64,000 nucleotides of DNA from contig JAGFNK010000090.1 of NCBI GenBank assembly GCA_025769875.1, positions 62,001 through 126,000 on the forward strand. Reading direction: 5' to 3'. This DNA is from Russula earlei. Taxonomy: Eukaryota > Basidiomycota > Agaricomycetes > Russulales > Russulaceae. The notes beneath the pieces are model-generated. The model was not told the origin of the DNA. It made no database searches and was given only the letters and a program-made list of their open reading frames with translations. A program made the translations under genes and the position numbers. Below are positions 53,953 through 64,000 of the stretch, piece by piece (the stretch's first letter is position 1; each line of letters starts with the position of its first letter).

Positions 53953-56900
53953 TTACAATACAAATAAAGATTTTCTATTGTAAGGATCAGCAGAAGATGA
54001 GGCCACTAGAATAGGTGGTGGTGTGAGTCTGAAGGGACCTGGTGCAAGGGAGGCAGTGGCATCTGAGGGAGGGGGGTTCTGAGGGGGGTTCCGAGGGAGG
54101 GGGGTTTGAGATGGCGGTTCCCCGAGGGCACATGTGCATGCATTCATGGCAGCAGATGTTGCATTGGGCTTGGTGTGCTTGCCCAACTGTTTGCCCCTGG
54201 TGTACAGATCATCATGAACATGGCAGTGCTTTCCCTTAGCGATGCTGATGTTTTGCACTGTCAGTCCCCACACATTAGGGAGACTGGTCTGTTTTTTTGG
54301 GCCCTGTTTGACACCCATACACTCAGCTGTCTCTGTCCATGTATGCTGATTGGGTGCAATTATCTCCTTATTGGGTAAGACCTTGAAACCTTGAATTATA
54401 TTAATTGCCGCTGCCAAACTGTATTTGGCAGCCCATGCAGCCTCGATGATCTCTGCTGATTGATCAGCATCCTCAAGCCTAGATGTGAGATTGCATGATA
54501 ACAATATGATCTCCTGTGAGAGAGATACTAGGCTCTCCCTTGGCCTGGTGGATGGGGATGGTGGGTTGGGGGATTTATTTGCATTCTCTATGGGAGCTTT
54601 TTGGGTGCTCTCTTCAGGACAGAGGTGGGGAAAGTGGATGTAGATTGCTGCAATGTGTTTGCAGAATCTAATCTGTGGATAATCTGTGCAATCACAAGTT
54701 GACTTCATCAGATCAATTGAGTAAAACTTGCTGGACCAGGATTGTGAAGTGACATGAAAGTAGATCTCATCAAATTGCAAGATCAAATCTTGTGATATGC
54801 TCTTGGCATGGGTGAAAAGTTTCTGACGCCTGTCAGCTGCCAGGTCCTGACTATTGAGCCTGACTTTCTGATGTTTGTGCCTGTTTTGGTAATATGGCAC
54901 CATTTGATGCACTAGCACAAATAAGATTTGATCAATCCACCAATTGTGCTTGCCAACAAGCCAGTGTGATTTGAGGACATGATGATATCTAAAAAATGAT
55001 TAAGTCATCTTATCTTTAGATTGGTTGGAACACATATGCTTCAATATCAACATATTGGTGTCCCCTTCCTCAAAGATATGCCAATTTTTCTGGTAAACCA
55101 TGGACCACATATGCACCACAGGCATCCATTCACACCCAAGGTAGTTCACAAAACTTTGTGGGACCTGAGGATCAGTGGAGATCTCCTCCCAGATTTGCAG
55201 AATGTTGGCCTGATCATCTGTATGTACCCATCTCTTGATCTTATCCAACAGATCAGAAAATTTGGTTGTTGTATTGAAGTGTGATCACATCGCATGCAAC
55301 ATGTGCCATTTGCAAAGCCATATCTGACTTCCCAGATAGTCAATCTTGAGGGTGGCAATCTGTGCAGCATCATGATCTGTCATAATAATAGACTGCCAGA
55401 TAGCCAGACTGGCATCCCTGACCCAACGGACAAAAAAGGATATTGTGTCCATTGTTCCATTGGATGCCAGCATCCAGGCAACAGGCACACCTATCCGGAA
55501 AAGGTAAGTGTGCTAAATTGACATTCAGTAAACATTACGCACCATGTCCCCAGTGATCCCACATGATCATGGTAACTAATAAAAAGTCTGGATATTGAGT
55601 AATATTATGAGTTGCATCAATACCAATAAAGCCATTCCTGAGGCAGCGGAGTGCCCCTATTTGAAAAGTGGTCTGGATGCATAACACATATGCATCCTCC
55701 TGCAGATTTGACTGAGATGGGGCACTGTGCAGCCTGTCTTTGTAAAAAACATTTGTATTTTCATCTCTCAATCTGTCCAACCAGAGCCTGGTGAAGATGG
55801 CATCCTGTGGATGCAGCCTGATATTGTTATCTTCAATTTCCCAGGCCATGTGGCTCACATCCCAAAGCAAGATGAATTGGTCTTGGCTGCCATCAGGTGA
55901 CAAATCCTGAATACCATGTACCTTTCAATTCATTAGGTTAGCAATTAAAAATAAATTCAATGCACACTTACTATTTCCCATGGATCAACCTTCCTTGACA
56001 ACAAGGATCTAATTTTATCACATGCTATGCATGACATTCATGTGTAAGCAGATTAGCAATTCTGATTTCATGGTTATGCTTGCTTGCATATTGTCCAAGA
56101 ATGGTAGGCATGTCCACATAAGATTTGATGACTATTTGGCAACAGCAACCTGTCTTCTTGATCTCAGATCTCCGTGTGCGATTGGGGTGCTTTTTTACAT
56201 AACGCAAAGCTCCCCTGGATAGTTGGTGGGAACAGATGAAAACCTTTTTTGTCCATCCCTGCCCATGTTCAGTGCTAGATGTAATCAATTCAATCGCATG
56301 AGCCAGTTCTTCTTGCTAGCACCATGTGTGTCACCGACTGGGGGCGGTGTCACTGACAAATCAGTTCACGTGTGAGACACTAAGTCTTCGTGGATTTTGG
56401 GGATCTCAGAGACAATATTGCCAAGGCAAATATGTTCCGCGGAGAGGGGAAGTCACGAATAAGTCTTTGTGTTAAGAAGACTTATGAGTGGAAAGAGTTT
56501 CAGATGATTTGCTTGATGTCTTGCAAGCCTACAAGTCCTGAAGTTTGAAATCCAGTGATATTTCACAGGAGAACAAGCTTAGAGCTTGTTCTTATCAAGA
56601 AGAGGGTTTATATACATCAAGACTGTCTATATCAAATAGTGTCTTGAGGAAGTGGTGAGGCGATCAATTGAGAACATGCTGGAAAGTGATGGTTTACACA
56701 AGTCAAGGTAAGAGTCATACAACATGAGTTAAACATGAGTCTTGTCCAGGTAGGTTAGCCCAGTTACTGGTCCAGTCCGTAGTACCGATCTCTGTGACAA
56801 TGTGTCAAAATTGGCTGCTATTGGCCATTCCATGGGGTATCCACCATGCTCCCAGTCATAATTAAAATCTCCCCTCTTTCCAGAATTGGCAATGATCTTT

Positions 56901-56998
56901 GAAGGGGCATGCCTGAACTTTAAACATTGTGTTGTGCAAGGGGCGCTTGGGCTGGAAGCGGTGGATGGAGCAGATGGGGTGGATGATGCACCAGTCAA
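53953..56998 (-). pseudogene. MULE E transposase
   Basis: Minus strand from right to left: N-terminal GKRGDFNYDWEHGGYPMEW (about 56880); solo LTR; WTKKVFICSHQLSRGAL and HPNRTRRSEIKKTGCCC; an intron with GTAAGT donor near 55970; the core with GFIGIDATHNITQY (first Asp, near 55615); a second intron (GTGCGT near 55537); SIIMTDHDAAQIATLK (second Asp, near 55370); LCKWHMLHAM; then the SWIM finger CDCTDY/RFCKHIAAIYIHFP (54645-54700) and the tail ending KSLFVL at 53953. The region between 55250 and 54920 carries stops. Compared with MULE A and B it keeps both visible Asp residues, but the LTR insertion and stops make it inactive. Confidence 0.8.
56329..56799 (-). mobile_element. Solo gypsy LTR, family E, inside MULE E
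   Basis: 471 bp, TGTCACCGACTGGG to CGATCTCTGTGACA, with perfect duplications ATGTG at 56324-56328 and 56800-56804. It aligns along its whole length with the reverse of the young LTR 62448-62941 but has TG/CA where that has CG. Confidence 0.92.
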
Positions 56999-57186
56999 TC
57001 AGAAACAGGATAACATTTGTTTTTGATTTGGTAAGGAAAAAGGTAAGTAGTTATGTTACTGTTAACTCACTTATATGTGTAATTTAATGTGTGATTGAAC
57101 CCCCAATTCTCTTGCCAACCCAATTGCCTTTTATGGCAATTCTTGATCATCCAACCCACCACTAAAAGTCAAAAGCTCTTTACAAC

Positions 57187-57677
57187 CATTGAGGTTTCAT
57201 AATCAACCATACCTATGTAGCCAACCACACACTTATGTTCTACAATTGCAACATTGTTATGATAACCCACTCAGGCACTTGCATTCACATAAATGTCAGG
57301 AAACAATCTATATTTCACATTTCAATGCTAACTAGTATTTTTGAACTATAGTCTTTGTTCCCAATGATCACTGTGGTAGGAGCAGTTGATGTCTTTTTCG
57401 CAAAAAGTGTCACGCTCCAGAAAAGGCAGGTGCCCCACCAACTTGGCTCCTCAAGGCAATTCCCATCAACTCTGCAATTTTTTTCAAACGCAGATGATAA
57501 TTACACACAATTCTTAAGTTTCATAATGGTGTATTCAAGAGTTAAGTACAACAAAATAAATAATATTTAAAATTTAAGGGCTCGACTTGATGCCAAGAAG
57601 GCTGGTGCTGTTACTGTTCAAGGGACCATGTGCAGGACTCAGAATGATAAACTCAGGCTCTATTATTGTAGACTAGC
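57187..57677. other. Decayed repeat DNA
   Basis: AT-rich. A short frame near 57580-57676 (KKAGAVTVQGTMCRTQ) continues after the LTR-B insertion at 58647, so an older, unidentified coding remnant was split here. Confidence 0.4.
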
Positions 57678-58641
57678 TGTCATGAACCATTCTCCGGAGA
57701 GGGCCCTTGAAGGACCCTTCCTTATAGGAGGAAACCCAGCCTCTATGGTGTCACCCTGTTCACACGAGCAAAAGGGGTGAGTAGAGGTGTCCACAATATT
57801 GCGTGCGCATTGTCGCGTGAGCAATTCTCGGCACAATCGACATACAGCAAGCCCCACTTGAAGGCAACCCTTCTAGCAATAAAGGACAGTGTTAGGGCCT
57901 TCCTAAGGACCCTTTGGAACGACTCTAGGTGCTCTACAATAGGCACTAACCTAGTATCAAAAGGCCCTACAATGCATTATTAGACCAACTCTAATAACTA
58001 TAGAACGAACTATAAGGCAATACTAAGGACCTTAATAGAAGTATTAGGGTCGACTCTAAGGACCCTAATAGAACTATATAAGGGCCTTATAAGATAACAC
58101 TATTCCCTAACCAAACTACAAGTCCTCAAATGACTGGCCCTAAACTAACTAACAGAAAATGAATCAGGTGCTCGCATGTGCACTAAAGCAGTGAACACGT
58201 GGACAATGAAAGCTCTTACTCATCAAGAGAAGCCTTCTTACTCAGCAGCTTACTGAGCATGACTGAGCATGCTCAGTAAGCGCACTCCAACTTCTTACTC
58301 ATTACTCTATTGTGCTTGATAACAAGGTTATGACTTGTTCCCTATTTAGCAATTCTCTTGTAGTATATAAGCACTCAATAAAGTAGCGGACAGTCCTCAG
58401 ACTGTCCATTTGTTTACGGCACTCTCTATTCCTGGGATACTCCTTTAAAGGACTGTCCCCTTGTGACTATCCTGGCCTCCTCTCTGCATGATTGTTCAAC
58501 TCTCACAGTGACAGTACCTCTCTGGTATCTGTTACTACTCTGGACTCTACTCCTTGCCCATGCCGTCTTAGACATCTATCGACTCGTCTCCGAGCTTACC
58601 CCTCACTCTTGAACTGGATAGTTCAACAGTGAGTCTTGACA
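57678..58641 (+). mobile_element. Solo LTR, family B
   Basis: 964 bp, TGTCATGAACCATT to AGTCTTGACA, with perfect duplications CTAGC at 57673-57677 and 58642-58646. TATA-like AGTATATAAGC is near 58368. Confidence 0.92.
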
Positions 58642-59229
58642 CTAGCCTACTCAAAGGTACATGTTTATTGACCAAAGTTGAGTAGCTAATAGAAAAGGAA
58701 AGAAAAAAAGAAAGAGAAAAGAAAGAAAAGAAAAGCCTAGAAGCACAACAAATCAAGTCAGAGGTGGGTGAGCATGCACAAAGGCGATCACAATCATGTG
58801 ACATGTATTGTGGGCAGGATGATGGCGGCAGGGTTGAGCGTGTGGTGAGCATGCAGGTGCTGGGGGAGCAGCTGCGGCATGTGGAGCATCGTCTCTGCTG
58901 TGTGTGCTGCGATGGTTCTGATTCCGGAGGTCCACCAGGCCCTCCTGCATACCCTATGGTAGAAGATGTCCATAGCCCACCAATGTCATGTGTCATTACT
59001 TTTTCCATGACACACCTGTCCACAACGGGATGAACAGAAAAATGACTCTAGAAGTCGTTTCACACCTATTTCTCAAATTCTGTTCTCAGGGAATTGCCCC
59101 TAGACATGTCAAAATGTCATATTCAATTTGACTTGCTGTGGGATCCAGAATTGAGTTGTGAATGTCAAAAGTTGTTATCTTGTTATCATAAAGTATAACA
59201 TTATTAATGAGATAACAATAATTGTGCCT
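58642..59229. other. Decayed repeat DNA with a purine-rich patch
   Basis: A GGAAAG/AAAG-rich patch covers 58694-58735. No coding family was recognised between it and the DDE transposase remnant. Confidence 0.4.
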
Positions 59230-62200
59230 GTTTGAGGTCATCCATCAAAGTCCCAGGTAGAATGCGATGGCTGCGATACTTCCTCACTGCCCAGGCTGCT
59301 TGTTATCCATTAAGGCCCTTATCATATGCATCAATGAATTGACGGGAACAATTTGCAAAGCTACAAGTCTGAGACATCAGTGTTTGCTAAATATAGCATT
59401 AAGAAAGTTAGTTCACACCGGTGCATTGACTCGAGAGGGATAGCATCTAAGGCTGCCAGTGCATTTCTTTCAAGGTGATCTTCTCATGATGATTCCAGAT
59501 TCAGGCGGTAAAGCCGTTTCGCATAGCCCCAGCATTGCTCAATGAAACTTTGGGAGGAAGATCACTTGAAATCCATGCATGTTGCAAGTCCCTTTGAGTA
59601 TTGTGTCGATATGCACAAAGTCCAGTTCATTGAACAGTATGCGACGGCAACAGCATTTCAAAGCGGGTGGTGCACAATTGAACAACTTACATTCCGCTCG
59701 TAAGTTCTGTATATCTTCATACCTGTGCTCTTCCAAGATCACCACCATACCTTTGAAGATACCAGCCTGTTCATGTCCATCAGGAAAATATAGTGACTGC
59801 ACTGTCCCATCAGGAAGCACGGCATCACTCATCTGGACTTTCACCTTTGCAAGTGACCCATCAGGTTTGTACACCAAACTTCCCAAGGCATCACGCTGTG
59901 GGGCATTGATCCCCCAATTCTTGCCTATTTTGGGAGTAAATTTTGGCATGCAGCATGCAGTGACTGAAGCCTCGGGCCTTTTGAGATGGCTTGGCATATT
60001 ATCATAGATGAAGTGATGGTTGTATTCAGGGTAGAATTCAGTGAGAATGTCCATGGCAGCCTCTGCCTGTTCCCTGATATCGTCACTTGTGAAGTATCCA
60101 TCTCGATTTTTCCCTGGTTTCATCACACATCTCGCAGTCCTTGTCCCATCAGAAGATTGGAGCCATCTGAAATCAGCTGAGACATAATCAGCGACCATTA
60201 GTGATACACCCTCTCCTTTTGTGTATGGCTTTGCAGGTGCATCCTTGTGATACCAACTCTTCTTCCGTCGATCATGTGCATAAAATAGTGATTCATTGTG
60301 GAACCAGACAATGACACATGTGCCCTGGACATTGACTTCCTCTGGTATATTGTCCTTTGTCCAACTATACATATGGTCCTGAATTTCATGCCATGCTAGT
60401 AGGAACTTCATTTCACGATACCAGATGACATCAGCACGTTCATGACCATCTGCATATTGACCCTTCATTGGTGCTGTGAAATGGTAACCCAGAGATGTCA
60501 GGTAACGACATGCTGTCCTCTAGGATATCATTTTTGTGATGCCATGTTTCTCCTTGATGTCATTGCGAGCCAGGAATTGTACCACCTTCTTAGCTGAGAT
60601 TTCCTTCCCAAGCTCCTGGAGATGGAGACTGATGTCTGATGCCAAATCTTCATCTGTGAGCATAGACTCATTCCAATTGTCTTGAACCATTCTCCAGAGA
60701 GGGCCCTGGAAGGACCATTTCTTATAGGAGGAAACCCAGCCCCTATGGTGTCACCCTGTTCACATGAGCAAAAGGGGTGAGTAGAGGTGTCCACAATATT
60801 GTGTGCGCATTGTCGCGCGAGCAATTCTTGGCACAATCAACATACAGCAAGCCCCACTTAAGGGCAACCCTCCTAGCAATAAAAGACAGTATTAGGGCCT
60901 TCCTAGGGACCCTTTAGGACGACTCTAGGTGCTCTACAATAGGCACTAACCTAGTATCAAAGACCCTATAACACGTTATTAGACGAACTCTAATAACTAT
61001 AGAACAAACTATAAGGCAATACTAAGGACCTTAATAGAAGTATTAGGGTTGACACCCTAATAGAACTATGTAAGGGCCTTATAAGACAACACTATTCCCT
61101 AACCAAACTACAAGTCCTCAAATGACCGGCCCTAAACTAACTAACAGAGAATGAATCAGATGCTCGCACATGCACTAAAGCAGTGAACAGGTGGACAGTG
61201 AAAGCTCTTACTCATCAAGAGAAGCCTTTTACTCAGCAGCTTACTGAGCATGACTGAGCATGCTCAGTAAGCCCACTCTGACATCTTACTCATCACTCTA
61301 TTGTGCTTGATAACAAGGTTATGACTTGTTCCCTATGTAGCAGTTCTCTTGTAGTATATAAGCGCTCAATAAAGTAGCGGACAGTCCTCAGACTGTCCAT
61401 TTGTTTACGGCACTCTCCATCCCTGGGATACTCCTTTAAAGGACCATCCCCTTGTGACTATCCTGGCCTCCTCTCTGTGTGACTGCTCGACTCTCACAGT
61501 AACGGTACCTCTCTGGTATTTGTTACTACTCTGGACTCTGCTTCTAGCCCACGCCATCCTAGACGTCTATTGACTCATCTCTGAACTAATCCCTCGCTCT
61601 TGAACTGGATTGTTCAACAGTGAGTCTTGACACCAATCACCATAGGGATTGACTGGCAGAACAGAGCAATCTTGGATAAATCGCTTTGAAAGTCTAGCCA
61701 GCTGACGAGCACAGTATTGGCCCCTTCCCAGAGATACAGCAGCCTGACATGCAGTGGCCCCCCATTTATCAAATGTCATTGATCGAGGGTTTGTGTAAAA
61801 GTTGAGCATTGTCTGCATTCCTTCCATCCGAATCCTGATGAATGGATCAATTTTGGGATCTTTGTACCCAGCACCCATTTTCCTTGGAGGACACAAGATT
61901 TCCTTCAGGTCTTTCAAAGCATCTGCTGCCTGTGACTGCATTGGTGCTTGGCGCAAATGTCTGTCACATTTATGCACTTCCCTCCAGTGTGTATCATCCT
62001 GCAGCTGTGCACTTTCATGTGAACTTGATCCTGGCTCTCCAATGTCTCCATCACGTGAATGTGCCTTCTGATGACTTAGATTGCATAAAGACACATTGTC
62101 GAATCCAGACTGATGAGGTAACTGCTCCGAAGGGATGACCTTATTACTAACATAATTTGGATCTTGGAGAAATCATGTACTGGGCTCGGGACATTTTCCT

Positions 62201-62300
62201 TGTCACCATCGCAATGATTGACTTTCCTCTGCTTGGAACTCTGGATGCCCCTCTCAAGGTTTGTAATCCTTGAGAGGGTTGATTTCCATTTTCCACCCAT
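59230..62300 (-). pseudogene. Tc1/mariner-like DDE transposase, split by a solo LTR
   Basis: Minus strand: start MGGKWKSTLSRITNLE (62300); a frameshifted stretch; MQTMLNFYTNPRSMTFDKWG and SLGRGQYCARQLARLSKRFI (about 61830-61670); then the LTR-B insertion; ISAKKVVQFLARNDIKEKHG, an in-frame stop before RTACRYLTSLGYHF; and a long open part from 60468 with KGQYADGHERADVIWYREM, WFHNESLFYAHDRRKKSWYH, FIYDNMPSHLKRPE, RAECKLFNCAPPALKCCCRR and IFLPKFH. It then stops, followed by QCWGYAKRLYRLNLESS in another frame. This is a mushroom-wide DDE family. The first Asp is Asn here and the segment with the Glu is disrupted. Confidence 0.8.
60678..61632 (+). mobile_element. Solo LTR, family B, inside the DDE transposase
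   Basis: 955 bp, starting TGTCTTGAACC (a one-base variant of the usual TGTCATGAACC) and ending AGTCTTGACA, with perfect duplications CCAAT at 60673-60677 and 61633-61637. The transposase peptide joins across it (VNPYGDW then NESML). Confidence 0.92.
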
Positions 62301-62447
62301 GCGACTGGTGCTCAAGGAGAAGATGCACAACCTTCAAGTGATGCGATGTGCAATATTGACATGCAGCACTGTGATTTTTAGGAAATTGGTTCAACAGTGT
62401 GATCTCACATAAAATTGACAATCTCAATATCATTAATAGTGGATTTA

Positions 62448-62941
62448 TGTCACGAGAACCGGTACTTCGGACCGGACCGGCAACCGGATAAGCCTACCCG
62501 GACATGTCTCGAGTTTCCCGCGTGTTTTATGATCCTTCCATAGCCTCGCATGTACCAGACGTTTCCCACATGTTCCAGTTCGATCGCCTCACTTCCACCT
62601 CAAGGATACTATTTGATATAGTGTCTAACATGTATATAAGACTGCTGATCTACGAGGACAAGCCCTAAGCTTGTTCTCCTGTGAAATATCACTGGATTTC
62701 GAACTTCAGGACTTGTAGGCTTGCAAGACATCAAGCACTTCGTCTGAAACTTCTCCTACTCATAAGCCTTCTCAACGCGAAGACTTATTCGCAGTTTCCC
62801 TTCTCCGCGGAACATATTTGCCTCGGCAATATCGTCTCCGAGATCCCCGAAATCCGCGAAGACTTAGTGTCTCGCTCGACTCGCTGCGCTCGTCTCGCGC
62901 GTGAACCGATTTGTCAGCGACACCGCCCCCAGTCGGTGACA
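62448..62941 (+). repeat. 5' LTR of a young Ty3/gypsy element, family E
   Basis: 494 bp, TGTCACGAGAACC to GTCGGTGACA; TATA box CATGTATATAAGAC near 62630. CpG-rich, unlike its relatives at 569 and 56329. The flank to its left is ATTTA (62443-62447); the right flank lies outside the window. TTAGAACAAGC directly after it should be the primer site; the tRNA was not identified. Confidence 0.9.
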
Positions 62942-63021
62942 TTAGAACAAGCTTACCTTCAAACCCTTGACCCCGAACGCGTGTACACGCATCCACCCCC
63001 GAATACAACAGTTTTGAGAAA

Positions 63022-64000
63022 ATGACTTCCATGGCCAGAGACTGGAGATTCAAAGGACAAGGAAAACCCACAGAAGAAGGGCTGAAGAAACTCAGATGTC
63101 CCTTCAAGCTGAACCCAGACCTCGACGACGCATTTGTCCCTGAGGCCTTCAGAGAAAATGCTCACTTCCTCAGAGTGGGAATAGACAGTGTACCCTGGAC
63201 CGGGTATTATGCTTACTATAGAAGGGCCAAAGTAGGCCTTGGGACACTCTACGGCGTATGGTTCGAAATCCGACGCCGCGAAGACTACTTCGAGGCCTAC
63301 CGCGTCGCACGCCCGGCTCTCGGACTGATCTCTGACCCCCTCAAGGGTCTTGACATGGAACAGCTCATTAAATCAGGAGAACCAATTCCGAACTCGAAGA
63401 ACCCGTCTCGCGCACCAACCCCCGGACCCGCGCCTGCCGAACCCATGGAACAAGAACCCCAAACCACGACGCAACTTTTCGTTGCGGCCGACGAACCAGA
63501 AGAACCACCCGCACAAGTACCTCAACAGTTGGCGTCGTCCGGAACGGCGCAGGCGTATCCACGCCCGTCCTTATTTCAAGGATTCAGAGGACGCGATAGA
63601 CGACCTCCTAGCCCCGACCCCGACGATTACGACGCATACGCCATACACGACCGCGACGCACGCCCCGCCGACAATGGCAAACTCGAGGGCATTCCGCCCA
63701 AAGCCTTCAACGGCGATCGCGCCCGTACCCACGCATTTCTCACCGCGTTTCGACGCTTCATGAGAATGAACTTCGACAGCAAAATTGCCCAAAACCCCAT
63801 CAAGAAATGTGCTTATTTCTTGTCATTGATGGAAGGACCTCGCGTCGATGGTTGGGTCGAAGCGATGGACGAGTGGCTCGAAAAAGTTATGATGGATCCA
63901 GACGAAATCCCCTTTGGACTAACAGCTTGGCAGGCCATGGAGCAACAATTTAAAAGAGCGTTTACCGACTACGCCGAACGCGAGCGCGCGCAAGACCAAC
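63022..64000 (+). CDS. Ty3/gypsy Gag, open to the window edge
   Basis: 326 codons without a stop from MTSMARDWRFKGQG; the frame leaves the window. N-terminal 100 residues: WRFKGQGKPTEEGLKKLRCP, GTLYGVWFEIRRREDY. A Pro/Glu-rich linker covers about 120-210. The retrotransposon Gag domain begins IPPKAFNGDRARTHAFLTAF and continues KKCAYFLSLMEGPRVDGWVE and AWQAMEQQFKRAF. The arrangement is that of chromovirus-like gypsy elements of Agaricomycetes. Codon use is GC-rich, close to the host genes, unlike the other transposons here. With its intact frame and CpG-rich LTR this may be a recent, perhaps still mobile, copy. Confidence 0.85.
   Translation, partial: MTSMARDWRFKGQGKPTEEGLKKLRCPFKLNPDLDDAFVPEAFRENAHFLRVGIDSVPWTGYYAYYRRAKVGLGTLYGVWFEIRRREDYFEAYRVARPALGLISDPLKGLDMEQLIKSGEPIPNSKNPSRAPTPGPAPAEPMEQEPQTTTQLFVAADEPEEPPAQVPQQLASSGTAQAYPRPSLFQGFRGRDRRPPSPDPDDYDAYAIHDRDARPADNGKLEGIPPKAFNGDRARTHAFLTAFRRFMRMNFDSKIAQNPIKKCAYFLSLMEGPRVDGWVEAMDEWLEKVMMDPDEIPFGLTAWQAMEQQFKRAFTDYAERERAQDQ

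Larger units (their letters stand above)
53793..57177 (-). mobile_element. MULE E, complete with target duplication
   Basis: Ends read AGTTGTGTACTTTTAGCAGTG (left) and AGCTTTTGACTTTTAGTGGTG (right, inward). Inverted repeats of about 90 bp share GATGATCAA.AATT and GGCA.TTGGGTTGGCAAGA. A perfect 9-bp duplication CTTTACAAC lies at 53784-53792 and 57178-57186. Without the solo LTR at 56329-56799 and its duplication it is about 2.9 kb, the best preserved MULE of this window. Confidence 0.92.

Noticed and set aside
58690..59033. 151-codon minus-strand frame overlapping the end of a family B LTR
   Set aside because: It crosses the LTR boundary and a purine-rich simple repeat; its length is an artefact of low complexity.
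1..64000. Search for tRNA or rRNA genes and CRISPR-like arrays
   Set aside because: No T-loop/B-box pattern with a matching acceptor stem, no rRNA-like stretch and no regularly spaced direct repeats were found by eye; a covariance-model scan was not possible.

Overview
The window looks like nuclear DNA of a basidiomycete, most likely an Agaricomycete. Protein genes are cut by many 45-75 bp introns. The recognisable proteins (Nth1, Iml1, Naa20, a Pcl-type cyclin, an Asi-like RING ligase, Pgs1, a metacaspase) are fungal. The transposon families (MULEs with a SWIM finger, a Plavaka-type remnant, Ty1/copia, Ty3/gypsy, a Harbinger-like remnant) are typical of mushroom genomes. No tRNA, rRNA or CRISPR array was seen. 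All exon models were worked out by eye from splice signals and reading frame, and no database was consulted.

Layout. 1-0.9 kb holds a truncated Harbinger-like transposase end and a decayed gypsy LTR piece. 0.9-4.5 kb holds two plus-strand genes (NTH1 and a conserved membrane protein), then a possible gene relic. 5.4-25.8 kb is a CpG-poor transposon nest. A Plavaka remnant is followed by MULE A (6384-25813), which carries five solo LTRs (one holding a sixth inside it) and a second, inverted MULE B. MULE B is itself split by a full-length copia element, and the copia by three further solo LTRs. 25.8-28.4 kb is CpG-rich without a recognisable gene. 28.4-52.9 kb is a gene-rich island with ten genes: a DUF7598-like tetraspanning protein, a Ser/Thr-rich single-pass protein ending in a PPxY motif, a conserved acidic protein, IML1, NAA20, a Pho85-type cyclin, a coiled-coil/AT-hook protein, an Asi1/Asi3-like RING ligase, PGS1 and a metacaspase. 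53.8-62.3 kb is a second CpG-poor transposon region (MULE E with its own solo LTR, two more solo LTRs, a broken DDE transposase). 62.4 kb to the edge is the 5' part of a young, CpG-rich gypsy element whose gag frame is still open.

How the genes relate. The host genes are ordinary housekeeping functions and do not form an obvious pathway cluster: base-excision repair (Nth1), TORC1 control by amino acids (Iml1), N-terminal acetylation (Naa20), Pho85 signalling (cyclin), nuclear-membrane protein quality control (Asi-like), cardiolipin synthesis (Pgs1) and a caspase-like protease. Two gene pairs are head to head with short shared promoters (32.9-33.1 kb and 48.40-48.53 kb). I found no convincing new defence or metabolic system. 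The most unusual feature is the transposon nest, whose order of insertion can be read from target-site duplications: twelve solo LTRs against one complete LTR element. Smaller points of interest are two GC-AG introns, 12-25 nt micro-exons, and visible CpG decay between old and young copies of one LTR.
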